From 40CM-2-70-7 sp035279865 (GTDB taxonomy: Bacteria > Gemmatimonadota > Gemmatimonadetes > Gemmatimonadales > GWC2-71-9): a stretch of DNA of 16,718 nucleotides. Positions within the stretch are counted from its first letter, which is position 1; each line of letters starts with the position of its first letter. Of this stretch, positions 13,891 to 16,718 are shown one piece after another. The position numbers were made by a program, and so were the translations under genes. Location of the stretch: positions 1-16,718 of the forward strand of contig DATEGY010000227.1 of the NCBI GenBank assembly GCA_035279865.1. The letters run 5' to 3'. The notes below the pieces were generated by a model. It saw nothing but the letters and a program-made list of their open reading frames with translations. It was not told where the DNA came from and did not search any database.

Positions 13891-15239
13891 TGGCCGACCT
13901 CTTCCGCTTCTGGTTCGGGTGGGTCACGCCGGTGGGCCGGCGCCGGTATTTCCTTCACGGCGCCGGCCTCATGCTTTTCAAGTACCTGGTCGACGCGGGA
14001 GTCATCTGGGCCGCTGTCGGTGTGGTCTGGACGCCTCTGGACTACTTTGATCCGGTCTGGTCCCTGCGAGCACAGGCGATGGGACAAGGGCACGAGCTGC
14101 TCGCGTTCCTGCTCGCCATCTGGACCTTGCCGTTTCTCTGGATCGGCGTGTCCCTCAGTATGCGCCGTTCGCTCGATGCCGGCCGCTCGGCATGGGGTGT
14201 CATTGTCTTTTTCATACCGCTCTTCAACTACCTACTGATGCTGGTCCTCAGCGTCCTCCCCAGCCGGCCCCCGCGCCCGGGGCTGCCGCCCCGGACCGTT
14301 GATCCCCGGCTGCGGAGCGCCCTCTACGCGGTGGCGGCGGGACTCGCGATCACCATTCCCACCATTCTCCTGGCTCTGTACGAGCGGCGCTTCTACTCCC
14401 TGGGGTTGTTTCTCGGCACTCCGTTCACGCTGGGTGCCATCTGCGCGAATGTTTACAACCGGAGGAAGCCGGGACCATTCAGAGACACGGTGCCCGTCGT
14501 GCTCTTGACCGTGACCATCTTGGGATTGGTGCTCGTCCTGTTCGCCCTGGAGGGTCTGGTCTGTATCGCCATGGCCTTTCCCATCGGCGCGATTGCCGCC
14601 CTGGCTGGGGCGGTCCTGGGCCGGGCCATTGCGATGAAGTCTTCCGAGACGGGCGTTTCCACGGGGATGGCGGCGCTGGTCCTCCCCTTGGTGGTGCTGG
14701 CCGAGCCCAACCGGACGCCGGCACCCCTTCGGGAAGTCGTGACCACCATCGAGATCGCGGCCCCTCCGGAGCAGGTCTGGAGGACGGTGGTGGCGTTCCC
14801 CGAGTTGCCTCCACCCACCGAGATGATCTTCCGGGCCGGGGTCGCGGCGCCGCTCCGGGCCCGCATCGACGGGACCGGTGTCGGGGCGACCCGGTATTGC
14901 GAATTCACCACCGGCGCGTTCGTCGAGCCGATCACCACATGGGATGAGCCGAGGGTGCTGGCGTTTGACGTGACGAAGAACCCGCCGCCGATGAATGAGA
15001 TGTCACCCTACCGGAAGGTCTACGCGCCTCACTTGGATGGCTATTTCCAGGCGACCAGGGGGGAATTCCAGCTGGTCGCGCTGCCGGGCGGGCACACGCG
15101 CCTGGTGGGTCACACGTGGTACCGGATGTCGATGTATCCGCAGGTCTACTGGGATGGTATGGCGGACCGGATCATCGAGGCCATCCACCGGCGGGTGCTC
15201 GAACACGTCAAACGGACCGTCGAGGGGGCACACCCGTAG
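13890..15239 (+). CDS. Membrane protein: DUF805-like domain fused to C-terminal SRPBCC domain
   Basis: A 449-residue protein in three parts. Residues 1-125 resemble DUF805: LFRFWFGWVTPVGRRRYFLHG, three helices, and SMRRSLDAGRSAWGVIVFFIPLFNYLLMLVLSV with the family's conserved R-R-x-x-D-x-G-x-S-x-W. Residues about 135-275 hold four to five more helices. Residues about 282-445 form a soluble SRPBCC (START-like, polyketide-cyclase/CoxG) domain: REVVTTIEIAAPPEQVWRTVVAF at its start, GVGATRYCEFTTGAFVEPITTWDEPRVLAFDV in the middle, and LVGHTWYRMSMYPQVYWDGMADRIIEAIHRRVLEHV as the closing helix. SRPBCC domains bind hydrophobic ligands, so lipid sensing at the membrane is a reasonable guess. The start is GTG at 13890, sharing a base with the EF-G-like stop (TAGTG), so the two are co-transcribed. 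The fusion is unusual; both halves are in one uninterrupted frame. Confidence 0.85.
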   Translation: MADLFRFWFGWVTPVGRRRYFLHGAGLMLFKYLVDAGVIWAAVGVVWTPLDYFDPVWSLRAQAMGQGHELLAFLLAIWTLPFLWIGVSLSMRRSLDAGRSAWGVIVFFIPLFNYLLMLVLSVLPSRPPRPGLPPRTVDPRLRSALYAVAAGLAITIPTILLALYERRFYSLGLFLGTPFTLGAICANVYNRRKPGPFRDTVPVVLLTVTILGLVLVLFALEGLVCIAMAFPIGAIAALAGAVLGRAIAMKSSETGVSTGMAALVLPLVVLAEPNRTPAPLREVVTTIEIAAPPEQVWRTVVAFPELPPPTEMIFRAGVAAPLRARIDGTGVGATRYCEFTTGAFVEPITTWDEPRVLAFDVTKNPPPMNEMSPYRKVYAPHLDGYFQATRGEFQLVALPGGHTRLVGHTWYRMSMYPQVYWDGMADRIIEAIHRRVLEHVKRTVEGAHP

Positions 15240-15241
15240 CC

Positions 15242-15434
15242 CGGGAGAGCAGGGTCCTTCGCGCCTTCGGCGCTCAGGATGACATGCTCGTTTGTTGATG
15301 AGTTCAAGAAATGAGAGGGACAGGGGGCTGGTCCGAAGTGTCGGACCAACCCCCTGTCCCTCCTGGCTCTCACGACACACTCACTGTCATCCTGAGCGAG
15401 CGCGCGAACGCGCGACGCGAAGGACCTTCTCCCG
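15242..15434. repeat. Nested inverted repeat filling the gap between convergent genes
   Basis: Three nested pairs of arms. Outer: GGTCCTTCGCG (15253-15263) with CGCGAAGGACC (15416-15426), 11 bp exact, extended by CGGGAGA (15242-15248) with TCTCCCG (15428-15434). Middle: CGCTCAGGATGACA (15271-15284) with TGTCATCCTGAGCG (15385-15398), 14 bp exact. Inner: a hairpin of 22 positions with one mismatch, 15315-15336 against 15341-15362, loop AGTG. The element starts 3 nt after the SRPBCC-gene stop and ends 4 nt before the KamA-gene stop. No gene lies inside. It is either a compound bidirectional terminator or a non-autonomous palindromic element; words like TCATCCTGAGCG are, from memory, widespread in environmental genomes. 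Confidence 0.9.
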
Positions 15435-15437
15435 AGG

Positions 15438-16535
15438 TTATCCGACGAGGATCGGCTCAAGCTCCGGATCGGGTTCGGGCACGTACGGCTGCTTGTACTT
15501 GAACCGCTTGCCCGTGTAGTTCCTCAGCACCACTTCCTTGTCTGTGATTTTCACGACGTACTCGGGGAGGAGCGGAATCTTCCCGCCGCCTCCCGGCGCG
15601 TCGATCACGAAGTGCGGGACCGCGAGACCTGACGTCCAGCCGCGGAGCGCCTTCACGATCTCGAGACCCTTCTCGACCGTGGTCCGGAAGTGCTCGGCGC
15701 CGGCCACCTGGTCGCACATGTAGATGTAGTAGGGCCGGACGCGCGCGGCGAGCAGCTTCTGCATCAGCTTCTTCATCACCGCCGGATCGTCATTCACGCC
15801 CTTGAGCAGTACCGTCTGGCACCCCAGCGGGATCCCGGCATCGGCGAGCATCCCCAGGCCCTGCACCGCCGCCGGGGTCAGCTCGTCGGGGTGGTTGAAG
15901 TGCGTGTTGATGTAGAAAGGATGGTATTTCTTGAGGATCGCGCACAGCTCCGGCGTGATCCGCTCGGGCAAGTGGCAGGGGACCCGGCTCCCGATCCGGA
16001 TGACTTCGAGATGGGGAATGGACCGGAGGCGCTTGAGGATGTCGTCGATCCGACGGTCCGAGAGCAGGAGCGGATCGCCCCCCGACATGATGACGTCCCG
16101 GATCTCGGTGTGCTGCTCCAGGTACTGGAACGCGGACTCGAGCTGAGACATCGGGATCTTCTCGGGATCCCCCACCTTCCGGCGGCGGGTGCAGAACCGG
16201 CAATACGAGGCGCAGACGGGGCTCACCAGGAACAGGGCCCGGTCCGGGTACCGGTGCGTGATGTTCGGCACCGGCGAATGCGCGTCCTCGGCCAGCGAGT
16301 CCACGATCCCGTCGTGCACTTCCAGCTCCTGCACGCTGGGCACGTACTGGCGCCAGATGGGATCGTCGGGGGACTTGATCAGATCGACCATCGCCGGGGA
16401 AATCCGGAACTCGAAGTTCTCCGCCGCCTGCCGGAGGAGATCGAGCTCCGGGAAGTGCTCGGCGCCGAAGCGGGCGGCCAGCACCTCCAGGGAGGCGATG
16501 CTCTTCTTACGAAGCAGTTCTTGCCAGGACTCCAT
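15438..16535 (-). CDS. kamA: Lysine 2,3-aminomutase (KamA family radical SAM, PLP-dependent)
   Basis: A 365-residue enzyme that should convert L-lysine to L-beta-lysine using S-adenosylmethionine, a [4Fe-4S] cluster and PLP. The cluster motif is Cys108-x3-Cys112-x2-Cys115 (PVCASYCRFC). The PLP lysine is Lys319 in IDAPGGGGKIP; Asp275 (YMCDQVAGAEHFRT) and Asp312 (VIDAPGG) match the two Asp residues that hold the lysine side chain in the clostridial enzyme (D293, D330), favouring lysine over glutamate. It is about 50 residues shorter than clostridial LAM: the C-terminal cysteines of the structural zinc site are absent, and its partner Cys in GVNDC is Asp here (GVNDD). EpmB (EF-P modification) is an alternative, but no epmA or efp is in view. 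It overlaps the upstream GNAT gene by 29 nt; AAGGA lies 9 nt before the ATG at 16535. Confidence 0.92.
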   Translation of the reverse strand: MESWQELLRKKSIASLEVLAARFGAEHFPELDLLRQAAENFEFRISPAMVDLIKSPDDPIWRQYVPSVQELEVHDGIVDSLAEDAHSPVPNITHRYPDRALFLVSPVCASYCRFCTRRRKVGDPEKIPMSQLESAFQYLEQHTEIRDVIMSGGDPLLLSDRRIDDILKRLRSIPHLEVIRIGSRVPCHLPERITPELCAILKKYHPFYINTHFNHPDELTPAAVQGLGMLADAGIPLGCQTVLLKGVNDDPAVMKKLMQKLLAARVRPYYIYMCDQVAGAEHFRTTVEKGLEIVKALRGWTSGLAVPHFVIDAPGGGGKIPLLPEYVVKITDKEVVLRNYTGKRFKYKQPYVPEPDPELEPILVG

Positions 16536-16718
16536 GGGTCAGGTCCTTGAGATAGATCACCAGGTCATCCCCGGGCGCATAGTACTCCGGGATTACCGCG
16601 GTCCTGGTGTACCCGCGGGCCTCGTAAAACCGGCGCGTCGGCGCATAGTCCGCGCGCGATGACGTCTCGACGACAACCAGTCGACAGTGGTCAGTTGTCA
16701 GTGTCTGCTCGACATGCT
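16507..16718 (-). CDS. GNAT-family N-acetyltransferase, C-terminal part, cut by window edge
   Basis: The last 69 codons of a GNAT enzyme entering from the right edge and ending with TAA at 16507-16509. The translation contains LVVVETSSRADYAPTRRFYE and ARGYTRTAVIPEYYAPGDDL, with the final IYLKDL strand: GNAT motif B and the C-terminal strand. Its last 29 nt overlap the start of the lysine aminomutase gene in another frame, so the two are co-transcribed and probably coupled. GNAT enzymes (AblB) acetylate beta-lysine made by KamA/AblA to form the osmolyte N-epsilon-acetyl-beta-lysine, so this is one candidate role, but this protein is not clearly an AblB; a peptide or secondary-metabolite pathway is also possible. 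A CAGTnnn repeat lies within the visible reading frame. Confidence 0.85.
   Translation of the reverse strand, partial: HVEQTLTTDHCRLVVVETSSRADYAPTRRFYEARGYTRTAVIPEYYAPGDDLVIYLKDLTHGVLARTAS
16678..16705 (+). repeat. Four tandem CAGTnnn heptamers inside a GNAT gene
   Basis: CAGTCGA, CAGTGGT, CAGTTGT, CAGTGTC: four consecutive 7-nt units on the plus strand, antisense to the GNAT gene. On the coding strand it encodes roughly TLTTDHCRL, directly before the conserved VVVETSS strand. The 7-bp period resembles the short tandemly repeated sequences known from filamentous cyanobacteria. Confidence 0.6.

Noticed and set aside
15242..15434. Insertion sequence or transposase gene
   Set aside because: Only palindromic arms are present; no reading frame inside resembles a transposase and no clear target-site duplication flanks it.

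Overview
The window is a GC-rich, densely coding bacterial chromosome fragment with 17 genes (15 complete, one cut at each edge), many joined by 4-nt overlaps. No tRNA, rRNA, CRISPR array or transposase is visible, and no stretch longer than 300 bases lacks a gene. GC richness, the secreted DUF1800/DUF1501 pair, a second EF-G, and abundant short repeats point to an environmental Gram-negative bacterium. My best guess is Gemmatimonadota or a near relative, inferred from general resemblance and not from a marker gene.

Layout. (1) 1-1872, minus: GNAT acetyltransferase, a single-pass membrane protein, then the N-terminal 333 residues of aconitase, apparently one operon. (2) 1911-2291, plus: a small four-helix membrane protein diverging from the GNAT gene. 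(3) 2315-10364, minus: seven co-directional genes, transcribed in the order ArsC-like protein (no active-site Cys), beta-lactamase-fold serine hydrolase lipoprotein, DinB-like protein, exported MetX-like alpha/beta hydrolase, DUF1800, Tat-exported DUF1501, and a soluble GAF-PAS sensor histidine kinase. The first four are tightly packed. The last three are separated by gaps holding palindromes or short repeats. (4) 10389-11249, plus: an EamA-family transporter diverging from the ArsC-like gene. (5) 11265-11636, minus: an exported charged protein made of two blocks of five heptads. (6) 11794-15239, plus: an EF-G paralogue (FusA2 type) overlapping by 1 nt a DUF805-SRPBCC fusion membrane protein. 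(7) 15438-16718, minus: the C-terminus of a GNAT acetyltransferase overlapping by 29 nt a lysine 2,3-aminomutase.

The most unusual content is non-coding or half-coding. Several unrelated short repeats sit directly against stop codons: a 15-bp unit in three direct plus three inverted copies after DUF1501; an 8-bp CTAACCG-type repeat after DUF1800, with an inverted copy inside the DUF1501 coding sequence; a 193-bp nested inverted repeat filling the gap between the convergent SRPBCC and KamA genes; and short palindromes at two other stops. A fourth word repeat (CAGTnnn x4) lies in frame inside the terminal GNAT gene. These look like a short tandem repeat population that has spread through gene ends and in places become protein. 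Both divergent gene pairs share nearly symmetric overlapping -10 boxes, and several starts lie 6-9 nt after a -10 box, suggesting bidirectional promoters and leaderless mRNAs.
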